Assembly (NCBI GenBank): GCA_030268105.1
Contig: BSDZ01000033.1
Location: forward strand, 310,001 to 374,000
Length of the DNA: 64,000 nucleotides
DNA from: Volvox africanus
Taxonomy: Eukaryota; Chlorophyta; Chlorophyceae; Chlamydomonadales; Volvocaceae
Direction: 5' to 3'
The translations under genes were made by a program, and so were the position numbers. This document shows positions 23,639 to 34,098 of the stretch, in pieces. Numbering within the stretch: position 1 is the stretch's first letter; every line of letters begins with the position of its first letter. A model generated the notes under the pieces. The model was given only the letters and a program-made list of their open reading frames with translations. It was not told where the DNA came from and searched no databases.

Positions 23639-26600
23639 CCCCTGACGGCCCTGGCGACCCGGGAGTCTGGGCCTGGACAGACTCAGACCGCAGAGGGTCG
23701 CAACCACTTATCAGAGTGAGGGTCAGAGAAAGAGGTTCCAGTGAGCCAGCGAAGGGTCCAAAAGTATCTGTCGTAACCAGGGACCAACGGCTACTGCTCC
23801 GAATGACAGGAGAGGAGGGTCCATGGTGGTGGAAATATTAGACGAGGGAAAGGAGGTGATGGTGACCGCGACAGGGAACTGTACTTAAGAGGTTTTTACG
23901 TGGAAGGTGAGCAAATTAAACGGGCAACTCGGACTACTCGTGGTAGCTGATGGTGAAACAGCAGTTCTAGAGCGTGCGGCCGTGTGGGCAGGCATGCGGG
24001 CGAGGTAGCTGCTAGAAAGGGGCCAATGCAGAAGCTCTAGTAAAGAACTGCATCATGCGTTGCGTGCCATGCCGAAGCACCACTCTGGTGATGGTGGTGG
24101 GGCGGGGGGTAAGAGGGGGTGACCGCTTCCCCAGCTCCATTTTGAGCACATTTCAGAAGGGCCGCTCCATCGGCTAATGGCCAGTTTCTGTATTGGAACC
24201 CCGCTATGGACCAGACAACACAAAGGAGCGTCAGTTAACGAGGCAGAGGGTCCGTGCGTGAGCTAATACCGTCCCATGAGCGCGCCTGTGGGTTCCTGTG
24301 CATAGTCCCGTTGCTTAGTACCCCCAGCCCCAGCCCCCTGAGTTTGCCATCGCATCTCATGGTGCACTCGTACTCTTGCTCTCCCTAGCGTATGGTTCGC
24401 CTTGGGTGATGGTTGGGGGCTGACTGTAGCGGCCGAGAGCGGGAGCAAGAGGAGTGCTGGTACTCGAGTGTCATTTCATGAAGAGCACACCGTACAGGTT
24501 TTGAGGTAGCGTATGGGCAAAAAATGGGCAGTCGTGTCAGTTTCCGCTGGCAGAGGTGGAGAGGGAGACGGATGAAGGCAGAGGCGGGTAGTGGTGATGA
24601 CTGAGCGAGTTCGATGGTATGTTGTGCTTGCGTGCGGTGGTGCTCGTGGTGATGCCACCTGGTGGTGATAAGAGATGGTAATGCCTGCTCCCGCTGCAAA
24701 GCTTCAGGGGCAAACTGCTGTTGGGAACATACGAGGTGTGATGAGGAGTCGAGGGTAATACGATGTCCGATTACGTTTTAAATGAGATTGTCCGATCGGA
24801 CCCAATCTAATTGCTTAATCCACGAAGGAGGACTGGGGGGTGGGCGGAGAGATCGTGATGGCTGATGAAGCACCCAAGGGTTTTGCGGGAGTCTTCCGGT
24901 CTTTGTCAATGGCCATGAACCGGCAGCTGGGACGAACCGCGACCTGTAATGGACGTCCTGCCCGGGGAGGGGGCCCGGAAATAGGTGTGTGTGGTCGCCA
25001 TGTACTGGACACATGCCACTTGAGGGACGAGCGCGAGGGAGGTATTTGGAATTTGGGAGCGGAATTTGCGAGCGGAATTTTGGACGACTGTCTGTTTTGT
25101 GCACATATAGACGTACCTTACTATGTACCTATCTCAAAAGCGGATGGATATGGGGGGACGGGAGGAAAGGGGCGATGCTGTGACCAGCTTGTGATGAGGG
25201 CTACATACCATGGGCTGTAGGCGTTTTGGTATGATAGGATATCCGTACGGATGCGACGGCTGGCGGCTTTGGTTGCATACACGAGAACGAACAACACCAT
25301 CACCAACACCTCCACGCTAACAGGGGCCGCCCAGTTTGGGGAGTTGTCGCTCAATCCCTCCAACCAAAAGACGACAGGAAGAGCCTCCTCTCTTTTTTGC
25401 GACACACCTGCAGCCTGAAGGGGTTTTGGTGGTGTCTGTTTTCGTTCCCAACCCGAGGAGTCTCAGCGAACCCCCCTCCTCCCATCTCTGCCTCTGTCGC
25501 CTCGCCCATCCTTCACCCCATCCCCGGGGCCGCCATCATAGACAATACCCACAACCCACTCCGTTTTGTCATTCGCATGATGCACTCGTCGCCTATGTAA
25601 GTAGGAATGAGGCGCGCAATGTTTCGTGGCGGATTGATTATTGATATTGAAGTATTAATAGATATAGATATACAACCCGCTATCCAGCTTTTTGTTTTGC
25701 GACATCCTTTATCGTGACCAAGTCAATGTATTCCTTGTGGAATGATCTTCATTCTCGTTCAAGATGTGTGTTTGTTTGTGTTGACCATCTGACTGCACCT
25801 GAAGTACGGTGCTTTTTTGGGGGGCACGGTTGCACGCAACACTGTACGGGCGCCACCCACGAGGCTTGCTTGCTTGTTTACTTACGAGGCTTTTGGGTGA
25901 AAGTGGTGGTGGAGGAAATTGTGCGGCTGCTGCGATTTCCTGTGGCGACCTGTGCCCGTCCCTTTTTGTGCCGTCTCTGGGTGAAATGGAGTGGGGTTGA
26001 AGCCACGGGGTTTCCGCACAGTACATAAGCACTTTCCGTGGGCTAATCAGTAGTATTGGGAGCGGGCGGTGTTGAGGGCCATATGGCGGATTTATGGGGA
26101 GGAGTGCGTTTACATATTGAACCCTAACCTCAAGGCTGCTCCTGAAGGTTTTTGACCTAAGGCCGACCGGCCTAAGAGTCTTTGCAGGAAGTCGGGTGCC
26201 AATCTTTGGTATTGGTACTGGTATGCTGCTACAATATCGTGCCATGACAATCCTAAGTTGCAAGACGCTCCATTTGACTACAGAAAAAGAGGAAGAACAT
26301 TGCATGCACAAGGGTTAAAAAGCGCAGAAGGAATGAATACCTGCTCCTGGAGCTCTTCTGCTTTGTGTCGCTGCTTCAATCTATAGCACCTGTGACTTGC
26401 ACAAGAGGGACATCAGCTGCAAAGTTCACACACTCAACATCTGGAGAGGCTTCTTTCTCAGCTACTTCAACGGTCTGGATAGCGCCAAATCCAAACACCT
26501 TACGGGTTTGGGGTTTAGGGAGCCCAGAGGCTTGATGCCTTGCTTGGGGCTTGGGGGATTGGTGCAGCAGAAAACAATAGCACAAAGACCGCTGCATCAC

Positions 26601-27626
26601 ACATCCAGGACATGCCAATGCCAGGATCTCGTACCTAGCTTCATTGAACAGTGCGGACAGATCCCCAAACATTGCCAGTTTGCAACGCTCTTACAAACTA
26701 GAATGTCAACAAAAGCTGACAAGTCAGTGAGGTTTGGTAAGAGGTCATGGAGTCATGGAATCACGGAATCGGCGGGACCAACACTTTTAGGAATAAGCCA
26801 GAAGTTTCCAGGTCTTGTCCGAGGTGAAGTTCTATGCATCGCTCCTCGAGAGAGATGCATACGTGCACACCATCCCTGATGGCCAGAGACGTTCCTTTGC
26901 TTGGCAGCTCAGCGGAGTGCGCCATCAGCCGTGTGTATGTATAAGGTTTACAGGGAGGCATTTATCGCTCAACAGCAGCGGGCCACTAACCTAACCTGCT
27001 AGAGGGGCGGAGCCGCTCTGCTTCTCCCTGCCGTGCTAGGCAGAGGGGCGTCCTCATCCATTCATCCCAATCGACTTCAACATCAATTTCGCTCATGTCC
27101 CGCTCAACTACCATCCTGAATACCCACCAATGCGGATCTGGCCACTTACTCCATCCTCAACCCCCCCCCCAGCACTATAGCTGGGTGCTGTGCAAGCTCC
27201 CGTGAGACGGCAAACTCAAAACATTGAATGCAAAACACATGTGTCCCTTAGCAACGCATGCTTCCACGTGTGTTGAGCATCGCGATATAAAGCGACCAAC
27301 TTCTCTCAAATCGTCCACTGGCGTTAACCCTCTGTCTAAGTCCTAGTCCTAACTAAGTCCTGGGCTCCAGTACTCTTACTTAAACCCGACATCTCAGGCA
27401 AAGGCTTGGATGCGCATGTAGCAAACCACTAAGGCACTCCAGCATTGCTTCTTCGTTCTTGAATATGAAGCATAAGTCCCTGCATGCGGTCACGTCCAGG
27501 TGTATCGCACATAATGCCCACAAAGGCGCGGGCCTTACTCATACTCATACATCTGATCTCCATGAAATATGAATCACGATCTCAATCGTTTGAGAAGATT
27601 TGCAAGCTGCAGCCTTTTCCGAGTCC
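23639..27626. other. Gene-poor interval between USP and NYN copy A
   Basis: Holds the USP 3' UTR (a candidate TGTAA is at 24945-24949) and the 3' UTR of NYN copy A. No open frame here has recognisable motifs or coding-like composition. A minus-strand frame at 26376-26690 (with GDLSALFNEARYEILALACP) looks weakly protein-like and could be a relic, but I cannot assign it. Confidence 0.35.
26948..26952 (-). terminator. Candidate TGTAA poly(A) signal, NYN copy A
   Basis: TTACA on the plus strand, about 680 bases after the stop codon of NYN copy A at 27627. It is the best-placed candidate I found, but the distance is long. Confidence 0.35.
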
Positions 27627-29094
27627 CTAGTGCCACACAAGACTGCGCCAAGGGATTCTCTCTTTTGCGTTCTTAAATTCCGTGTTGGACACTGTGACGG
27701 TCCTCCATCCAGCTGAAGAAAACAACTTGAGCAGGGATTCGAAGCCGTGGTCGTCAGACACCAGGACCAGCACGGGCGGGGATGAGGAGGGAGGCGGAGG
27801 GGGGCCGCAAGGCGGGGTGGACGTGGAAGTGGAGGCGGAGGGGGCGGCAGACGAGGTGGACGCGGCGGAGGTAGTGGTAGTGGTCGAGGTGGCCGAGGCG
27901 GAGGCGGCGGAGGCTGCCTTTGCCTTTGGGAAAGAAAGAAAGCAGCAGAAGACCCCCCGAGACCCCTCTTATTCTTTTTGGTTTTAAAAAATTGCAATAT
28001 ATTAATAATCATATATCGCAAACATCGCAATAAACAGAACATATTGCAATATCTCATTCAGGCAAACTCGCATTTGGTAACCAGGTTCATCGAGTGTGCT
28101 GGACGCAATCGCTCTTGTGTGCCTAATTCAGAAAGTCATAACCTGTCGTTATAAGGTATGCGAACACATCCATGATGCAACGTACACGAGCCCCTGGCAG
28201 GCCGTCGTCTGCCGTCCTCCCCATTGTCCGTCCCGTGTAACGTCATTCCATCCAACGCTTCCTCTCTCTCATCCTGCCCTGCCCTGCCCATTTGGCCCAG
28301 CAGACCCCCATACCCCTTACCCTTTCGACCCATCCCAACCCCCCTGACCCCTATAACCTTTGTTCCACGGCCTAACCGCTCCAACTGCCCCAAGCCGATC
28401 CGCTGCTCCCTCCGAAACCCAAATCCTCCAGCCGCGCGCACTCACCCCTCGCTGCCCAGCCTCCTTCAGCAGCTCCATGGCTTCTCCCTGCAGCAGCACA
28501 TCCGCCTTCTGGGGACCCTGGGGCACAGGCCTTACCTTCACATTCAGTCCAGACAGAATGCCCTCGAGGCCATATCCTCGGCGCTTGGCGGACAGGACAC
28601 CCTTCGCGGCTTTCTGGTACCTGTTGGGTGATTGTGTACGACGTTCGTATGAGAACGGGCTGGGCAGGGCTGGGCAGGGCTTGGCTGGAGTCGAGTGGAA
28701 TGATTACTGATAGGTTGGGGCGTCAAAGCCCCCTTCTACGATGGAGGCCTTATATGAGATCATTAACCACCGAGATGGCGGGCTACATGAAAAGAGAATG
28801 CGCGTGATTGTGCTGTACCGTACCGTATTATACTGTACCGTACCGTATTATACTGTACCGTACTGTACTTGCCTGGCAAAGGCATCCGACTGGATATACT
28901 TTTTGGCGGCGGGTTTGTGCGCCAGCTGCTTTTCATGTTGCCGCTGGTGCAGCTGCCGGAAGTGCGTTCGCAGCTTGGACTCGGGGCCCCGCACCTTGGC
29001 ACCGCACAGCGGGCAGCGGAGCTCCTCTTCGACCCGGGCAGCCTTCACGGACCCGGCGTGGAGAGGGCCGCGAATGATGTGAGCTATATAGAGC

Positions 29095-29165
<71 letters not shown>

Positions 29166-32052
29166 TTGTAGGCCCCAGGGGTTCAGTAGTATCTACCCCT
29201 GCTGGTGTACCTCTTTCTTGACCCGTACCTGGACAGCATCATAATGATGCTGTCATCCTGCATCATCCGCTGCTCCTGCTGTGTACAAATATCTTCCGAG
29301 TAAGCTTTGTGCTTTTGTTCAAGGTGTTTGCATGTTACAACAAAAGAGATAACAAAAGACATAAGGAGACGCAAGATGTACCACATGGGTATAAGATGTG
29401 CCAGATGGTGATGAAGCGGAACGCAAACACGTGTGCACACCCTGCTGGGGGCCCATCCCTGCATCCTTTACGAGCTGTCCGGTACTTCGCGTAAGGCCCA
29501 TTTAACCAGGTCGAAGTGCATGTCAATGCGGGTGATGATGAGGCATATCGCATTTGGTTAAAACTCCCTCCTGTGTTTTCCTTCTCCCCCAGCTCCCCCC
29601 CCCCAAAACCCCGCGCGGGAGGGACGGTTGGCTTGGCACTTCCAGCCGCACGCAGCCCCAAGCAGCCTCCCTCCTCCAAGTATGAACAAAGACAGCAGCA
29701 GCTGACAGAATTCAGTTTCTTTAGCAGCACCGTTGACGCGCCATTGTAAGACGTGGAGAACTTTGGATAACTCTCACTGCCGCCGACATTGGGTTTGATT
29801 GGCATGTTCGTACCAACTGTCGAGATTCCGTGGGAATGTTTCTGAAATTTTATTTTTTTTCCGCTTTATGGGGTTGTATATAACTTTTATACTTGAACTT
29901 TGGACACAACTGGTAAGGCAAAACATTGTATCCCCGGAAGTTTCACGATCGATCGCTGACTGAGAGTAGGATAAAAGATCAGCCACTGGTTGAGGGTGGA
30001 TATGCCCCCGATGTTGATGAATGGTAGGGACCCCGTTTATAGTCACTTGCGGGGCCGACCGTGAATAGAGTTGAGGCCGCCATTGATCTGGCAGATTTCC
30101 CTGGATGCTGGTGCTGGGTGCTGAACCACCTACCTATCGGAAAATCACTGATTTCGGAGCAGTCAACATCCCTAGGGGTGAACGGATGAGGGTGCCCCGA
30201 AATGCCGGGGAAAGAAGGAACTGCCAGGTAGAGGCCAGGGGTGAAGCAAAAACCTCCATCCCACAAACACACACACACACATATCTATATCTATATCTAT
30301 ATCTATATCTATATCTATATCTATATCTATATCTATATCTATATCTATATCTATATCTATATCTATATCTATATCTATATCTATATCTGTATCTATATCT
30401 ATATCTATATCTATATCTATATCTATATCCTAACCTCCTCGACACACACACACGCTGCATAACACACACGTTTTGTTGTGAAGCACTCGCTCACCTCAAC
30501 TGTTCGCAACATGGCCTCCTGCCAAATATCCGGCACGAAGTTCAATGTATGATAGTTGGCGTACGCCCGAACCTCAACCACCTTGCCATATTGATGCAGC
30601 ACCTTTCTGCGGGCATCGCACCAGATCACAATGGCCTGGACCCCTTCCGGACCGAAGTTTTATCAAGACCCTTTGGATGTCGTTTACCCCGCATCACTTA
30701 TCCCAAATTGGAGGGTCCATGTCCGCATGTGTGTCCGTCTGTCCGTCGAGCGCGTGTACGGGTCATATATTGCCACGCCGTGAGAGGCGCTGTAACCCCC
30801 GGAGCCTCGCGGTAAGGGGAAGGGGCACTTATTGCAGCTTATCCTTACCCCGTAGTTCTGCATTCCGCTATTGACACACACACGCACACACTCTTTCCAT
30901 TGGATGCCAGCGATGGGACGCATCAACAGCGAGGGTACGGAAGGACCGTTTCCGAGCAGCACCTCCGCCGCAGCTCCCTCAGCTCTGCGCTCTACTCCCG
31001 ACCCCTCTCTCACACTGCCTTCGACCCGCACCCTGCCCCGTGCCCCCCTTGATGCGGGATGCCCCCTGAGACCTGATTCCACTCCGCTCTTCTCACCTCA
31101 TGCTGTCCATCAGCCCCCTGTAGTCCAACGTCTCCGGGTACTTGTTGTCCAAATCCCAAAACACGTACACGGGGCCCGTGCTTAGGACCAGGTCCTCACT
31201 CCGGCCCTCGTGCCCTCGGGTTGTTGCGGACGTCGTTCCATCCGCTGGCGTGTGCGGACGGGTAGGGGCAGTGGTGTGAGGGACAGCGAGAGGGGGGATG
31301 TGCTGGCCTGCCTGGGCTGCCATGCGTTCTCTTGGAGCAGGTGACCTCATCTGCCCCTTCGCCAGCAGGCCCGTGGCCGCCGCACGAGTTCCTGCTGCCC
31401 CTGCTCCTGCTGGTATCGCTGCTGCTGTAGCTCCGGACGTGGCAGCGGTAGCAGCACCGTCGCCAGCATTCGCCTGCGCGCCCGATCCTGCCCTACTCCC
31501 CGCCTCCCCTGTCTTCTTAGGCTGATGCCGCTTCGGCTGCAGCCCCCTGTCGGCCTCAGAGGCTGTGATCGCTACGGTGGGATCAGCCGGTGCTGGTGCT
31601 ACGGGGACTAATCGTCGCCGCTTCCGTTGCCACGTTGATACCGTTTGAGACTCAGCTCCAAGTGGTGAGGTCGTCTGGGTGTCAGGGAACCTGGAATTGA
31701 CTGGGTCCGGGACGGCGGATGTCCCGGTTGCTTGCACTGGCGAATGTCCCCAGCGTTCGGGCGTGGTGTGGAGGCTCTCATCTGGACCTCCTAAGTGAAA
31801 GAGACTTCGCCGGGTGGAGGCGGGAATGTGCTGTAGGTGTGCATGCAAGTGAAGCCAGGTGATGCCAACACCGATTCCTGCTGTCCTCCGTATTGGCATG
31901 AATCCACGGGGCCTTTGTGCTGTAGGGACTGCCGCGTAGTTAGCCGCGAACGTACATGTGCGAATGGCTCTGGATTTCCGTTGCATGATGAACAACCGAC
32001 TTGCCGATGGCAAGGCAAGGACTCCCCAACTCCCGGCGACTGATTCCAGCAT
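27627..32052 (-). CDS. NYN-domain nuclease with C2H2 finger, copy A
   Basis: A predicted RNase-like protein with a NYN (PIN-like) domain interrupted by a C2H2 zinc finger. Exons: 31097-32052, 30495-30606, 28873-29042, 28446-28620, 27627-27923. The N-terminal exon starts [18 protein letters not shown]; an inner Met ([10 protein letters not shown]) could start an organelle-targeting peptide. A disordered stretch leads to [14 protein letters not shown], the NYN start with its conserved Asp pair. Exon 2 ([16 protein letters not shown]) continues the fold. Exon 3 is the finger, CPLC and then RTHFRQLH. Exon 4 has [14 protein letters not shown], and exon 5 a Ser/Thr/Pro linker and [19 protein letters not shown], the last NYN strand with the SDD acid pair. 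The protein ends WRSLVWH, unlike copy B. The exon 3 donor is AG|GCAAGT, a GC-AG intron required by phase. The intron 29043-30494 is far longer than in copy B and carries microsatellites. The nuclease role is inferred from the fold and acidic residues. Confidence 0.8.
28808..28870. repeat. TACCGTATTATACTG imperfect repeat
   Basis: Short tandem copies of GTACCGTACCGTATTATACT and variants, in the intron of NYN copy A immediately after the GC donor of exon 28873-29042. Confidence 0.75.
29094..29163. repeat. (GATA)n(GA)n compound microsatellite
   Basis: A GATA tetranucleotide run passes into a pure GA run, inside the long second intron of NYN copy A, about 50 bases from the zinc-finger exon acceptor. 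Confidence 0.9.
30281..30429. repeat. (ATATCT)n hexanucleotide repeat
   Basis: About 25 near-perfect copies of ATATCT with a single substituted unit near 30385, flanked by short CA runs. It lies in the long intron of NYN copy A and is absent from the matching intron of copy B. Confidence 0.95.
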
Positions 32053-32899
32053 GACTGGTCACGTAATAATTTCGGAAAATCAAGTTGTGGGTTTTAAGGG
32101 TTCCCAGAACACTACCATCAGCCCTGGTCCGAGCGAACAAGTCCTGCTCTCCGCAGATACATGTAACGCTTTAATCGCTTGGTTTTTTTATATGAATATG
32201 TTAGAACTCGGCCGCTTGCACTACAGTATGTAGTCAATTAACAATTGGTTGGGTCCTGGAAATGTTTTACAAGATCGAGCCGCAGGAACCGACAGGCAAT
32301 TCATAATCTAATCTGTTTTTAAACCTGGTTTTAAAACTTTAAAATATGTTTCTTCCTTACGCCCTAAGCCTTCGTAACCATCTCTGTTCGAAACTAGCTC
32401 GGACAAGAGTTCGTCCTAACTGTCATAACGACTGGCAATGATCATGGTGGTTTTTGGATTCTGGTGATCTAGTTCGGACATCGAGAAGAGCGTTTTTGCG
32501 GTTTCGGAGAAATAAATTAGAATTCAAGGTAGCAAGTCATTTGCGGTATGACCACATGCTGATAGACAGCAACAGCCGCTTGAATCTGTCCTGTTTATTG
32601 CTTCTATTACTGTTATATTCCCTGCTAGATAATATGAATGGCTTATAACGCCATCATGACCAACTGGCGGCGGCCTGCTGCTTAGCCTTAGTGGCCGGGC
32701 CCGGCTAAGAGCATTCGTCGACAACGTCGGTGGGCAAACCCCGCCCCCGCCACCATCTGCACTGCTGCAACGATCATCGCCACCGCCATCACTTAAAAAC
32801 CCAACTTCGCCGCTGATCCTGCCATTGGCACCACCAGGAGCCTGCACGTGGCCCCGTCGCTGGCATCTCCGCCTCCGTCAACTCAGTCTCCGCCACGAC

Positions 32900-33383
32900 C
32901 AATGTGATTCCACCCCGCATGTGGCTGGATTGTCCCTGCTGTTACCCAAAGTGTGTGGTCCTTTCGGCCGACTGTTTCATTGGGTTGCGGTGCTTCAAGA
33001 AAGCAGCAAAGAGCTCGATGCATCTGCAACCTCAGTCGCCACCTGTTCGTGGCTGACGATGTGGTAGCGACTAGAGGAGCAGCGACTAGAGCAGCGGAAG
33101 AAGTTAAACAAGGAGGTGGACCAGAACGTGGCTTCGTGCGCGGATTTCAAGGCAGCCAAGGTAGCAGGGATTGCTCACTATGACTGCATGGGTGTTGCGG
33201 CCATTGTACGCCGTCATGGCTTCATAGAATCAAGCGCAAGCCTCATGACGCCCGAAAAACTCGTGTATTTTTCCAGAGGGACATTGCAAGGTCCCTCTGG
33301 AAGCAGTGAATGAGGCGGCGGCTCTGGAGAACGTGGACGTCATTTTCCTCGATGTGGGGTACATGTTCGAAGCCTACTAAGGC
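32900..33383 (+). pseudogene. Decayed KDZ-type transposase fragment
   Basis: Three pieces in different frames read in order like the Cys-rich and early catalytic part of a KDZ transposase. The first (about 32919-33050) holds MWLDCPCCYPKCVVL and ADCFIGLRCFKKAAKSS, a CxxC-type zinc motif. The second (about 33071-33300) holds NVASCADFKAAKVAG, HYDCMGVAAIVRRHGF and LMTPEKLVYF. The third (about 33290-33380) holds ALENVDVIFLDVGYMFEAY. Frameshifts and stops separate them and no full-length frame exists, so the element is dead and truncated. KDZ elements are common in volvocine genomes. I found no terminal repeats. Assignment rests on motif order seen by eye. Confidence 0.6.
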
Positions 33384-33862
33384 AGGTCTGTACGACATGC
33401 ATCGTCTGTGGCGGTTTAGGATTGTATTTGGACAGTCGTTTTGTCCGGGGGTTATAGCAGCTGCGGGAGCTCTTACATTTTCCCCACTGTACCATTACAT
33501 TCACGCTACTCCTTTGCTCTGTGTTAGGATCACTGCTCTGGGTTCTGACTCACATTATCTTACATGTGAAACCGTTCCGAAGCTTACGAATAATATCCTT
33601 CGCCCTGTATGAGTGCAGCCAGGCACGTCACAAAGCTTGGCATCAGTTTTGACCATAGCACAAGCAGAGTCCGAATTTCCTACTGACCTACCAACTGATA
33701 TCTCCTGTATGTCCTTTACAACAATTTCGAGCTGTTTCGTGAAGATTGGTTCTCTTGTACAGGAGAGCCGTACGTCCCCTCCTGTTGTAGACGCTTCAAC
33801 ATGTACTGATAAGATAGAGCACAAGGAGTTTGGGGCATGGCAGTACACGTAGGGGGCATGGC

Positions 33863-33867
33863 TTACA
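33863..33867 (-). terminator. TGTAA poly(A) signal, NYN copy B
   Basis: TTACA on the plus strand, about 230 bases after the stop codon of NYN copy B at 34099. Confidence 0.5.
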
Positions 33868-34098
33868 TAGTTGTTGAAGCCATTCAAATGTAGATGTCAA
33901 AATACGTCAGGTCGCAGTATTGCTGTCTGGTATCTGGTCGTCTTTTGTCTGATCCCCTCCGATGCTCTGATCATGGTTCTCATCGGCAGTTCATAAATCC
34001 TATTATTTTCGCACTAGAATACTGAGACCTTAGCGCCCATGCAAGAGAAGCACCTCCTTAGCGGTGAAGTAACGGAAGAGATCAAATAATTATTTTAG

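Larger units (their letters stand above)
32053..34098. other. Interval between the two NYN genes
   Basis: Contains the 5' side of copy A, a decayed KDZ transposase on the plus strand (about 32900-33383) and the 3' UTR of copy B. Outside the relic I see no gene. The AT-rich part at 32230-32640 has no open frame of note. Confidence 0.5.

Noticed and set aside
25709..26311. 200-codon minus-strand open frame
   Set aside because: No recognisable domain, no splice partners and no conserved-looking stretch; kept as intergenic.
30134..30469. Tyr-Arg repeat protein from the ATATCT array
   Set aside because: A periodic six-base repeat is open in several frames by construction; it is intronic.
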